Assembly (NCBI RefSeq): GCF_027912835.1
Contig: NZ_CP115768.1
Span: 1-64,000, forward strand
Origin: Paracoccus sediminicola
GTDB lineage: Bacteria; Pseudomonadota; Alphaproteobacteria; Rhodobacterales; Rhodobacteraceae
Reading direction: 5' to 3'
DNA: 64,000 bases
Made by a program: the position numbers and the translations under genes. A model generated the notes under the pieces. The model had not been told where the DNA came from. It saw only the letters and a program-made list of their open reading frames with translations, and made no database searches. Shown here in pieces: positions 56,031 through 64,000 of this stretch; the first letter of the stretch is position 1; each line of letters begins with the position of its first letter.

Positions 56031-56860
56031 GCGACCGGCGCGCGACCCCGGCGACCGATCGCGTGGCGCTCGCTTCCTGGCGCGGGCGGATCGAGCGGCC
56101 GGATTACACCGAAGGCGAAGCCGCGCGTGTGGCCGTCCCGCTGGCCGAATTGCTGGCGCAACCCGATGGCGCACGCGACCGGCAGTTGAATTTCGGCGCC
56201 GATGTCACGGTGATCGAGCGGCGCGACGGGTGGGCCTTCGTTCAGGCCGGGCGCGATGGGTATTGTGGCTGGGTCTTCGAATGCGATCTGAGCGTCGAGA
56301 TGCCCGCGATCACCCACCGCGTCAGCGCCCCGGCGACGCATATTTATCCGGTCCCGGACATGAAGCAGCGCGAGACCGGCTGGTTGTCGATGAATGCGCG
56401 GATCTCGGTGGTCGAAACGCAGGGTCGTTTCGCGCGGCTCGCGACAGGCGGGTGGGTTCCGGTGCAGGGGATCGGCGACGCCTTCGCGGCGGATCCGGTT
56501 GACCTGGCCGAGGCGCTGATCGGGACTCCCTATCTCTGGGGTGGCAATTCGCGCGCGGGTATCGACTGCTCGGGACTGGTGCAGGCGGCGCTGCATGGCT
56601 GCGGGATCGCCTGTCCCGGTGATGCCGATATGCAAGAGGCGGCATTTCAGCAGGTGGAGCGGATCGAGCGCGGCGATCTTCTGTTCTGGCCCGGCCATGT
56701 CGCCATGGCCTGCGGTGACGGGCGGATGATCCATGCCACTGCGTGGAAAATGCGGGTCATCCATGAGGATATAGAGTCCGGCATCGCCCGCATCGACGCG
56801 GCGGGGGACGGCCCTTTCCGCGGCGCGCGGCGGGCCGGAGGCGTGACGCTGGATCTTTAA
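56027..56860 (+). CDS. NlpC/P60 family cysteine peptidase with SH3-like domains
   Basis: 277 aa. N-terminal SH3-like repeats (residues about 35-150: RQLNFGADVTVIERRDGWAFVQ; WLSMNARISVVETQGRFARLA) precede the NlpC/P60 domain. Catalytic Cys is in GIDCSGLVQAALHGCGI near residue 181, His in WPGHVAMACGDGRM near 224, third polar residue His in MIHATAWKM. This matches gamma-D-glutamyl-diamino acid endopeptidases that cut murein peptides. No signal peptide, so it is likely cytoplasmic and acts in recycling. Coupled to the M17 aminopeptidase. Confidence 0.9.
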   Translation: MSDRRATPATDRVALASWRGRIERPDYTEGEAARVAVPLAELLAQPDGARDRQLNFGADVTVIERRDGWAFVQAGRDGYCGWVFECDLSVEMPAITHRVSAPATHIYPVPDMKQRETGWLSMNARISVVETQGRFARLATGGWVPVQGIGDAFAADPVDLAEALIGTPYLWGGNSRAGIDCSGLVQAALHGCGIACPGDADMQEAAFQQVERIERGDLLFWPGHVAMACGDGRMIHATAWKMRVIHEDIESGIARIDAAGDGPFRGARRAGGVTLDL

Positions 56861-56993
56861 GAGAACCGAAGACGCTTTCCCACGCAGAGCTTATCGAAAA
56901 GTTCTTACCCCGTTGGCGGGTGTGTTGCTGCCGCCGCCCCGCAGCGCGGCCTGTCCGACGGGTGGCCGGATTTGGACCGCGGCCCCGCCTGGA

Positions 56994-57503
56994 TCAGATT
57001 GATCCGAAAGCCGGGTGATATGCTACTTCGCCTTTTGGGATGGAATCTTCGAAGCTCAGCGCCATGAAATATTCGGGCGGCACGCCGGGCAGAGTCAGCG
57101 CCGGGTTCGCCTGAAAGCCGAACCGCGCGTAATAGCCCGGCTCGCCCAGCACCACGCAGCCCTGCGCGCCCGACCCTCGCATACGCGAAAGGCCGTCGCG
57201 GATCAGCGCCGCACCAATCCCGTTACCTTGATGCCGCGGCGCAACCGAAACCGGGCCGAGCCCGACCCAGCGGTAATCGGCGCCCCCGATCATGACCGGC
57301 GAGAAGGCGATATGTCCGACGAGAGCCCCACCCTCGGCGGCGACAAGCGACAGGCTCAGCGCATCTGCCTTGCGCAGGGCTTCGACGATCTGTGCCTCGG
57401 TGCCGTCGCTATGCGCCGCCGTTTCAAAAGCTGTGGTTGTGAGTGCCAAGATAGCGGCCTCGTCGCCGGAACGTTCCCGGCGGATCTGGACAGCGGCGCT
57501 CAC
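56994..57503 (-). CDS. GNAT family N-acetyltransferase
   Basis: 169 aa from GTG 57503, which overlaps the truB stop (GTGA). The acetyl-CoA loop is [19 protein letters not shown]; the C-terminal [11 protein letters not shown] is typical of the YhbS-like subgroup. The substrate is unknown. Fourth gene of the rbfA-DUF2233-truB operon. Confidence 0.88.
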   Translation of the reverse strand: MSAAVQIRRERSGDEAAILALTTTAFETAAHSDGTEAQIVEALRKADALSLSLVAAEGGALVGHIAFSPVMIGGADYRWVGLGPVSVAPRHQGNGIGAALIRDGLSRMRGSGAQGCVVLGEPGYYARFGFQANPALTLPGVPPEYFMALSFEDSIPKGEVAYHPAFGSI

Positions 57504-58393
57504 AGCTTGAACACCCGGTCGGGCTGCACCTCGCCGCCCAGATAGCGGCCGATGCAAAGCGCCTGCCCGGCATGGCTGACCCAGACCGTCTCTCCGAACT
57601 GGGCGGTGGCGAGCACCTGACCGGCATTGCCGTTGCGGATGCGGATCGCGCCCTGCTCGGTCGCGCGCAGTTCGGGCAGCTCGGCGAGGGCAGATTGGAT
57701 CGGCAGCAGACGCGTCTCGATCTCTGCCTGATTGTCGCGGTCGATCAGGTCGAACGGCACCGCATCCGCGACCTCGAAAGGGCCTGACCAGACCCGGCGC
57801 AGCGTCGCGACATGGCCGAGACAACCCAGCTCGCGCCCAAGATCGCGGGCGATTGCGCGGACATAGCCGCCCTTGCCGCAGACCATATGCAGATCCGCGT
57901 CATCCTCGCGCGCCTCGATCAGCGACAGCTCATCGACATAGAGCGGACGCGGCTGAAGCTCGGGCGCGTCGCCGTCGCGGGCGAGATCATAGGCCCGTGC
58001 GCCATCGACCTTCACTGCGGAAAACGCCGGAGGCACCTGCATGATCTCGCCTGTGAAGCCGGGCAGGGCAGCGCGAATTGTGTCGCTGGCGGGGCGCTGA
58101 TCCGATGTTTCCACAACCGCGCCAGAGGCATCGTCCGTGGTCGTCTCCGCGCCCCAGTTCACCGTGAAATCATATGCCTTCAGCGCCTCGGTCAGCAGCG
58201 GCACGGTCTTCGTAGCCTCTCCCAGGGCGACCGCCAGAACTCCGGTCGCATCCGGGTCCAGCGTCCCCGCATGTCCGGCCTTTTTCGCGTCGAGCGCCCA
58301 GCGGACGCGGCCGACCACATCGGTCGAGCCGACCCCTGCGGGTTTGTCGACGATCAGCCAGCCGGAAATATCGCGACCCTTTTTGCGTGCCAT
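57500..58393 (-). CDS. truB: tRNA pseudouridine(55) synthase TruB
   Basis: 297 aa. It makes Psi55 in the T-arm of tRNAs. The catalytic Asp is in [21 protein letters not shown] near residue 46. [17 protein letters not shown] is the N-terminal signature, and [16 protein letters not shown] the conserved element in the second half. Downstream of the DUF2233 gene by 40 nt. Confidence 0.97.
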   Translation of the reverse strand: MARKKGRDISGWLIVDKPAGVGSTDVVGRVRWALDAKKAGHAGTLDPDATGVLAVALGEATKTVPLLTEALKAYDFTVNWGAETTTDDASGAVVETSDQRPASDTIRAALPGFTGEIMQVPPAFSAVKVDGARAYDLARDGDAPELQPRPLYVDELSLIEAREDDADLHMVCGKGGYVRAIARDLGRELGCLGHVATLRRVWSGPFEVADAVPFDLIDRDNQAEIETRLLPIQSALAELPELRATEQGAIRIRNGNAGQVLATAQFGETVWVSHAGQALCIGRYLGGEVQPDRVFKL

Positions 58394-58433
58394 ATCGCAC
58401 CTCTGTCAGGAGCCTGCGCGCATAGCGCCGGGT

Positions 58434-59195
58434 TCAGCCCTCGTCAACCAGCCCGATGATCGGACCCATCGGCCAGCCGAAATCCGAACGGTTCAGCGAC
58501 GGCGCGTGCAGCCGCGAGATCGAGCCGTCGAAATACAGCGCGTTTCGCGCCCCCAAACCGTCGCGGAACAGCCGTCCGAAGCTGTGGAAATTCACCGGGC
58601 GATCGGAAATCGCGAACCAGGCGGTCTGACCATCCGCCGATACGCCCACGCCATTGCGCACATAGAGACTGTCCGAGTCGACAAGGAAACGCGGATGCAG
58701 CTCGCCATCGATGACCAGCATCGGCCCGGACTGAGTGGCAAGGCGGCATTGCGGCTGTTTCTCAGCGAAAGCGCGCGATTCGATCACGGCGAAAGGCTGC
58801 GCGCCGCCGGTGCAGAACACACCGTTGGGCAAGAGGCCGAAATTCCCGCCGCCGCCCCCGGTCACGAGCTGACCGCGCGTCTCTCCATCGGATTTGTAGA
58901 AGCCGACCGGTTCATAGTCGGAATGAAACATGCCGGCATTCATCGCAAAGACCAGATCGCGGCCGGCGGGCAGCGCGGCGCGCAGATTGCTGAAGTTGCG
59001 CAGCTTGTTACCCTCGGCATCGTCGATCCAGAGCCCGAGACGCGGTTCTTCATCGGCGGTGATCGTGCAAAGCGAATAACTTTGACCGTCATGCTCCATC
59101 CGACCGCATTCGGCGGCCGCGGCCTGAATGGTCAGCGCCATCAGCCCGCCCGCCGCCACGCCCAGCCGGCAGAGCAGCCTAGTCCAATTCGTCAT
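58434..59195 (-). CDS. Exported phosphodiester glycosidase family protein (DUF2233)
   Basis: 253 aa from [20 protein letters not shown] at 59195, which has a signal peptide ending in AAAA. The DUF2233/NAGPA-like domain shows [54 protein letters not shown] and [12 protein letters not shown]. It probably acts in the periplasm on a sugar phosphodiester; the real substrate is unknown. Its start lies 17 nt inside rbfA, and truB follows. Confidence 0.87.
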   Translation of the reverse strand: MTNWTRLLCRLGVAAGGLMALTIQAAAAECGRMEHDGQSYSLCTITADEEPRLGLWIDDAEGNKLRNFSNLRAALPAGRDLVFAMNAGMFHSDYEPVGFYKSDGETRGQLVTGGGGGNFGLLPNGVFCTGGAQPFAVIESRAFAEKQPQCRLATQSGPMLVIDGELHPRFLVDSDSLYVRNGVGVSADGQTAWFAISDRPVNFHSFGRLFRDGLGARNALYFDGSISRLHAPSLNRSDFGWPMGPIIGLVDEG

Positions 59196-59598
59196 CGTCC
59201 TGCCCGGCTTCGACATCGCGGCGCACCCGCTCATCGGCGAAGATCCGGCGCGTGTCGTCCATCCGGTCGAAGGTCTCGTCCAGGCGGAAGCGCAGCTCCG
59301 GCGCGTATTTCAGGTTCAGCCCTTTGGCGACCAGATGGCGCAGCTCGCGCGCATTGCGGCGAAGGGCTTCGAGAGCGGCCTCTTCCTCGTGCCCGCCAAG
59401 CGGCATGACGAAGGCGGTTGCCACCTTGAGATCGGGCGACGTGCGCACCTCTGCCACGGTGATCGAGTGGCGGTTCAGATCGGGGTCGTGCACCTCGGCC
59501 CGCAGCAGCAGCTCGGAAAGGCGATGACGGATCAGCTCGCCCACGCGAAGCTGGCGCTGCGACGGACCGGGGCCGGTATGAAAGCGGTTCTGTGCCAT
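59179..59598 (-). CDS. rbfA: 30S ribosome-binding factor RbfA
   Basis: 139 aa from [23 protein letters not shown] at 59598; the frame extends upstream over dapB but without homology. KH-fold protein of 30S maturation: [21 protein letters not shown] and [18 protein letters not shown] are the family core. First gene of the operon with DUF2233, truB and GNAT, and divergent to dapB with 72 nt between starts. Confidence 0.95.
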   Translation of the reverse strand: MAQNRFHTGPGPSQRQLRVGELIRHRLSELLLRAEVHDPDLNRHSITVAEVRTSPDLKVATAFVMPLGGHEEEAALEALRRNARELRHLVAKGLNLKYAPELRFRLDETFDRMDDTRRIFADERVRRDVEAGQDDDELD

Positions 59599-59670
59599 GG
59601 CCGCAGATGTAGGGGCTTGGGGGCCGGCCCGCAATGGACTAAGCGAAGGGGAAAGCGGAAGGAGATGGGC

Positions 59671-60480
59671 ATGGAAAAGCCGGGAGTGGTGATCACGGGG
59701 GTCTCGGGGCGCATGGGTCAGATGCTGGTCCGGGTGGTCAGCGCGTCGGACGATGTGCGTCTGGTCGGCGCGATTGAGCGCAGGGACAGCGACTGGATCG
59801 GGCAGGATCTGGGCGAGGCGATGGGCGGGCAGGCCAATGGCGTGCTGGTCACCGATGATGCGGTGAGCGCGATCGCCAAGGCGCAGGCCGTGATCGACTT
59901 CACCACGCCCGAGGCGACGGTCGGTTTTGCCGAGCTGACGGCTCAGGCGCGTGCGGTCCATGTGATCGGCACGACGGGGCTGTCAGCCGGGGATCTGGGT
60001 GCCCTGTCGCGCGCCGCCCGCCATGCGCCGATCATCCGGGCGGGCAATATGAGCCTCGGGGTCAATCTGCTGATGGGTTTGACGCGCAGGGTCGCGGCGG
60101 CGCTCGGCGAGGATTGGGATATCGAGGTGGTCGAGGCACATCACCGCCACAAGGTCGATGCGCCCTCGGGCACCGCACTGATGCTGGGCGAGGCTGCCGC
60201 CGAAGGGCGGGGCGCGTCGCTGGAAGATCTGCGGACGCCGGCGCGCGAGGGGATCACCGGCGAACGCAAGGCCGGCAGCATCGGGTTCTCGGCCATTCGC
60301 GGCGGCGACGTGGTGGGCGAGCACGACGTGATCTTCGCGGGCGAGGGCGAGCGGGTGGTTCTGCGCCATCTGGCCACTGACCGGGCCATATTCGCGCGCG
60401 GCGCTCTGCGCGCGGCGATCTGGGGTCAGGACAAGGGGCCCGGCGAGTATGACATGATGGATGTGCTCGGGCTGAACTGA
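59671..60480 (+). CDS. dapB: 4-hydroxy-tetrahydrodipicolinate reductase
   Basis: 269 aa from ATG 59671, which has GGAG 6 nt upstream; ATG 59665 (MGM) is an alternative. It reduces the DapA product in lysine and diaminopimelate synthesis. NAD(P)-binding [16 protein letters not shown] is at the N-terminus; [21 protein letters not shown] is the catalytic and substrate motif near residue 155, with [22 protein letters not shown] following. A single gene. Confidence 0.96.
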   Translation: MEKPGVVITGVSGRMGQMLVRVVSASDDVRLVGAIERRDSDWIGQDLGEAMGGQANGVLVTDDAVSAIAKAQAVIDFTTPEATVGFAELTAQARAVHVIGTTGLSAGDLGALSRAARHAPIIRAGNMSLGVNLLMGLTRRVAAALGEDWDIEVVEAHHRHKVDAPSGTALMLGEAAAEGRGASLEDLRTPAREGITGERKAGSIGFSAIRGGDVVGEHDVIFAGEGERVVLRHLATDRAIFARGALRAAIWGQDKGPGEYDMMDVLGLN

Positions 60481-60500
60481 GCGCCGCGTCACGGGTCGGG

Positions 60501-61256
60501 TCAGCGCCGCTTCGGCAGCTTCATCGGCGGTTGGGCAAGAAACTCCCCACCACCCTTCGGAGCGATCATCCGCGTCAGGGCGAAGGAATTGCTTTCCACA
60601 TCCAGCAGGGCGAATTCGTTCGGCGGGTCTTCGGAACGGTCGCACAGCGCCGATCCCGCATGAATCTGGGTCATGCCCGAATCCGAGATCGCCGTGTTGA
60701 ACTGGTGCAGATGCCCGGTCAGCACCAGCGACACCCCGGCCTCCTCATAGGCGGACAAGGCCGCCTCGGCATTGAGCATCAACTCTTTCGTCTCTCCCGG
60801 CAGCAGGCTGATCGGGTGGTGCTGCACCACCATTACCGGCCCGCTGCGCGACAGGTGCCGCACCCGGTCGATCTGCCGCCCGGTGATCCGCCCGTTCCGC
60901 CAGCGATAGGGGAAGGTCGAATTCACCCCGATGATCTTCAAGCCCGGCAGCTCCAGCAGGGGTTCTCGCGGGCCGGGCACCGCGCGCTGATAGGCGCGGA
61001 ACGGCCAGAACAGACGCCCCGGCAGATTCATCAGCGGAATGTCGTGATTTCCGGGCACGCAAAGCCAGGGCAGCCCGGTCCGGCTCAGCAACATCCCGGC
61101 CTCGTCGAACAGCTCGCGCCGCGCCCGCTGCACGAGATCGCCCGCGACGACGATGTGATCCGGCCTCGCCCTTGCAATCGCCTCAAGCATTGGCTCGACA
61201 AGCGCGGCGCGATGCATCCCGATATGCAGGTCTGACAGCAAGGCGAGGCGCATCAT
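60501..61256 (-). CDS. Metallophosphoesterase
   Basis: 251 aa. Calcineurin-like motifs in order: LLSDLHIG (D-x-H) near residue 7, VVAGDLVQRA (GD), CVPGNHDIP (GNHD), VVQHHPI and LTGHLHQFN (GH-x-H). The phosphodiester or phosphomonoester substrate is unknown. Its start overlaps the stop of the lipid kinase gene by 4 nt. Confidence 0.9.
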   Translation of the reverse strand: MMRLALLSDLHIGMHRAALVEPMLEAIARARPDHIVVAGDLVQRARRELFDEAGMLLSRTGLPWLCVPGNHDIPLMNLPGRLFWPFRAYQRAVPGPREPLLELPGLKIIGVNSTFPYRWRNGRITGRQIDRVRHLSRSGPVMVVQHHPISLLPGETKELMLNAEAALSAYEEAGVSLVLTGHLHQFNTAISDSGMTQIHAGSALCDRSEDPPNEFALLDVESNSFALTRMIAPKGGGEFLAQPPMKLPKRR

Positions 61257-62185
61257 GACCCCGTTGGGCTGGCAGGGACCAGAACCCTAAGCGCGTCTCT
61301 GCGGATCGACAGCTCGAGCGGGGCCGGGACGCGGGATCGCTCGCCATCATGGGCGACGTGGCGGGTCGGACGGTCGGTATTGATGATGAAGTGATCTGAG
61401 ACGATGAGCTCGAAATCCTCGCCGCGCGACATCTGTCCCAGGGCAAGCCGCAGCGCCGCCCCGATCAGCGGCCAGGCGCGCTCTGCCTTGGCCACAAAGA
61501 GCGGCAGCTTGTCGCGGCGCACATCATCCGCGCCCTCCAGCCCGAAGCTTTCAAGCTGCGTCTCGCTTTGTGCGACAAAGGCGAGCGCGGTGCGGAACTC
61601 GCGCTTTTCGCCGTCCACCACCGCGGTGAGATGCAGCGGGTGGCGCAGATCCATCAGCGTGCGCAGCGCCGCCCAATAGGCCAGAACGCGCCGCCGTCCC
61701 CACCGCTTATAGAAGGATTCGCGGCGCTCGAGAATTTCGGGATAGGCGCCGAGGCTGATATTGTTGAGAAAGACCTTGCCATTCATGTCCCCGACCGAGA
61801 CGTTTTCGACCCGCGCATTCAGAAGCGTGTCGATGGCCGCCTCGGGTGTGTCGCCGACGCCGAGATCGCGGGCGAAATAGTTGAACGTGCCGCCGGGGAC
61901 CACCCCCATCACCGTGCCGTCGTCCGCGTCGGCCAGCGCCTGCGCGACGGCAGCCTGCGTCCCGTCTCCGCCGACCGCGATGACGACATCATGCTCGCGC
62001 GCCGTATCGGCGGCGAGAGACACAAGGTTCTGCCCCCTCTCCGGGCGTCGCAGGGTGAAGCTGTCGCAGGCCGGTGCGATCCGCTCTTCCAGCGTCGCGG
62101 CAAGATCGTCGCCATTTCCGCTGCCCGATTTGCGGTTGAGGATCACCGCAACGCGAAGCCCCGATAAATCGAATGTTTCGGTCAT
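61253..62185 (-). CDS. Diacylglycerol kinase family lipid kinase
   Basis: 310 aa from [21 protein letters not shown] at 62185; the longer frame to 62281 has no homology. DGK catalytic motif [18 protein letters not shown], then [17 protein letters not shown]. Family members (YegS/BmrU type) phosphorylate lipids at the inner membrane. The metallophosphoesterase overlaps its stop, and valS lies divergent 113 nt away. Confidence 0.9.
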   Translation of the reverse strand: MTETFDLSGLRVAVILNRKSGSGNGDDLAATLEERIAPACDSFTLRRPERGQNLVSLAADTAREHDVVIAVGGDGTQAAVAQALADADDGTVMGVVPGGTFNYFARDLGVGDTPEAAIDTLLNARVENVSVGDMNGKVFLNNISLGAYPEILERRESFYKRWGRRRVLAYWAALRTLMDLRHPLHLTAVVDGEKREFRTALAFVAQSETQLESFGLEGADDVRRDKLPLFVAKAERAWPLIGAALRLALGQMSRGEDFELIVSDHFIINTDRPTRHVAHDGERSRVPAPLELSIRRDALRVLVPASPTGS

Positions 62186-62298
62186 GCTGTTCCCGCCTGC
62201 TGCCCGCGGGCCAACCCGCGCAGAGCGGATGAGGTTCCCGGTCTTGGCCTTGCCTGCCGGACGGGATAGGAACATCGGCAAAGATCAGGGGATCACGA

Positions 62299-64000
62299 TG
62301 AGCATTGACAAGACCTTCGACGCGGCCAGTGCCGAAGCCCGCATCAGCGCCGAATGGGAAAAGCGCAACGCGTTTGCCGCCGGGGCCAATGCGCAGCCGG
62401 GCGCCGAGACTTTCGCGATGATGATGCCGCCCCCGAACGTGACCGGCAGCCTGCATATCGGCCATGCCCTCGACAATACCCTGCCCGATATCCTCGCCCG
62501 CTGGCACCGGATGCGCGGTTTCGACGTGCTGTGGCAGCCCGGTCAGGACCACGCCGGCATCGCCACCCAGATGGTCGTCGAACGCAAGATGGCCGAAGCC
62601 GGAGAGCCAGGGCGCCGCGAAATCGGGCGCGAGGCCTTCGTGGAAAAGGTCTGGAACTGGAAACAGGAATCCGGCGACACCATCGTCAACCAGCTCAAGC
62701 GGCTCGGCGCGTCCTGCGACTGGTCGCGCAACGCCTTCACCATGTCCGGCGCGCCCTCGGCCCCGGAAGGAGAGGGCGGCAATTTCCACGATGCAGTGAT
62801 CCGGGTATTCCTCGATCTGTATAGCAAGGGCATCATCTATCGCGGCAAGCGGCTGGTGAACTGGGACCCGCATTTCGAGACGGCAATTTCGGATCTCGAG
62901 GTCGAGAACCGCGACACGCCCGGCCATATGTGGCACTTCAAATACCCGCTGGCCGGTGGCGAGACCTATGAATATGTCGAGCGCGACGAGGACGGCAATG
63001 TCACCCTGCGCGAGACCCGCGACTATATCTCCATCGCCACGACCCGCCCCGAAACCATGCTGGGCGATGGCGCGGTGGCGGTGCATCCAGACGACAAGCG
63101 CTATGCCCCCATTGTCGGCAAGCTGTGCGAGATCCCGGTCGGGCCCAAGGAACATCGCCGCCTGATCCCGATCATCACCGATGAATATCCCGACCCCGAT
63201 TTCGGCTCGGGCGCGGTGAAGATCACCGGCGCGCATGATTTCAACGACTACGGCGTCGCGACCCGCAACGACATCCCGCTCTATGCGCTGATGGACACGA
63301 AGGCTGCGATGCGCGCCGACGGCAAAAGCTATGAGGAAAGCGCTGCCATCGCCACCCGTGCCGCGAAGGGAGAGGATGTGGGCGATGTGTCCAACGTGAA
63401 TCTCGTGCCGGAACATCTGCGCGGTCTCGACCGCTATGAGGCGCGCAGCCGCGTGGTAGAGGAAATCACCGCCGAGGGGCTTGCGGTGACCGATGCCGAA
63501 GGCGCGCCCGTGATCGAGAACAAGAAGATCATGCAGCCCTTCGGCGACCGCTCGGGCGTGGTGATTGAGCCCATGCTGACCAATCAGTGGTTCGTCGACA
63601 CCGCCCGCATCGTCGGCCCGGCGCTCGACGCCGTGCGCGATGGCCGGACGCGGATCCTGCCCGATCAGCACCGCAAGGTCTATGAGCACTGGCTGGAGAA
63701 TATCGAGCCGTGGACGATCTCTCGCCAGCTCTGGTGGGGGCATCAGATTCCGGTCTGGTACGGGCTGGATTTGGCGGTGCGCGGCTTTACGGATGACGAA
63801 GGCGACGGCGCGCTCGACGAGGTCGAGCTGCTCGAGCTTCTGGCTGACGGGCTGGTGCATCGCGGCTCGGTTCACCATGCCGCGGCGCGGTTCGAGGATG
63901 TGATCGACAGCTTCCGCGATGACATTGCCGGTCTGCCGCAACCGCTGGAGGTCAGCCGCGTGGTCGAGGTCTCGGACCGCGAGGAAGCCATCGACGTCTT
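62299..64000 (+). CDS. valS: Valine--tRNA ligase, 5' part (truncated by window end)
   Basis: 567 codons and one base are visible from ATG 62299 ([22 protein letters not shown]). Class I synthetase: the HIGH motif is in [20 protein letters not shown] near residue 45, [14 protein letters not shown] follows, and the editing domain begins after [15 protein letters not shown] near 250. [16 protein letters not shown] is the editing motif, and [17 protein letters not shown] lies near residue 474. The KMSKS motif and anticodon domain lie beyond the window. No frameshift in the visible part. Confidence 0.97.

Noticed and set aside
61989..63941. A 650-codon minus-strand open frame opposite valS
   Set aside because: It is the antisense of valS codons; valS itself shows class I synthetase motifs throughout.

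Overview
The window is a GC-rich stretch of an alphaproteobacterial chromosome, most likely from the Rhodobacterales (Paracoccus or a close relative). Three things point there. The replication genes run dnaA-dnaN-recF with gyrB close by. The flagellar genes are the alphaproteobacterial set: flaF, flbT, a DUF1217 protein and a stand-alone rod-binding protein. The lipopolysaccharide core mannosyltransferase looks like LpcC of Rhizobium and Rhodobacteraceae. No plasmid, prophage, CRISPR array, rRNA or tRNA gene is visible.

Layout. 1-8.0 kb: dnaA, dnaN and recF, a phospholipase D-like gene facing them, and gyrB. 8.2-14.6 kb: outer-membrane barrel protein, EamA transporter, HU protein, AMP nucleosidase, LLM flavin oxidoreductase, SDR-type protein. 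14.7-22.4 kb: a compact flagellar locus. fliK-flgD read leftward; a rod-binding protein, a FlgN-like protein, flagellin, flaF, flbT and a DUF1217 gene read rightward. 22.8-42 kb: carB; truA with an XpaC-like gene, a tiny membrane ORF and arginase; TauE/SafE; metG; an acidic secreted protein; metH; a lipoprotein; an ftsE-ftsX-acyltransferase operon; a zinc-ribbon membrane protein coupled to an aminotransferase. 42-50.2 kb: pheS and pheT, each preceded by an AGCS sodium:alanine symporter gene. 50.5-54 kb: a tightly overlapping minus-strand operon of carbonic anhydrase, MFS transporter, LpcC-like and GT29-like glycosyltransferases. 54-64 kb: an Hpt-like small protein, leucyl aminopeptidase with NlpC/P60, rbfA-DUF2233-truB-GNAT, dapB, a metallophosphoesterase with a lipid kinase, and the 5' part of valS.

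The clearest event is the insertion of a complete IS256-family element (15595-16993) into the 3' end of fliK. It has 28-bp imperfect inverted repeats and a perfect 8-bp target duplication (ATGTCCTT). Removing the element and one copy of the duplication restores a 627-codon fliK ending in GRRLELRL, 23 nt upstream of flgD. As it stands FliK loses its last 45 residues, gains 18 element-encoded ones, and flgD is cut off from its upstream promoter. This isolate may therefore have a hook-length or motility defect.

Most of the rest is ordinary core genome. Less ordinary items are a 27-codon membrane ORF, an Hpt-like protein lacking the phospho-accepting His, a very acidic secreted PepSY-like protein, and an exported phosphodiester glycosidase gene lodged between rbfA and truB. 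I saw nothing that amounts to a clear new defence or biosynthetic system.
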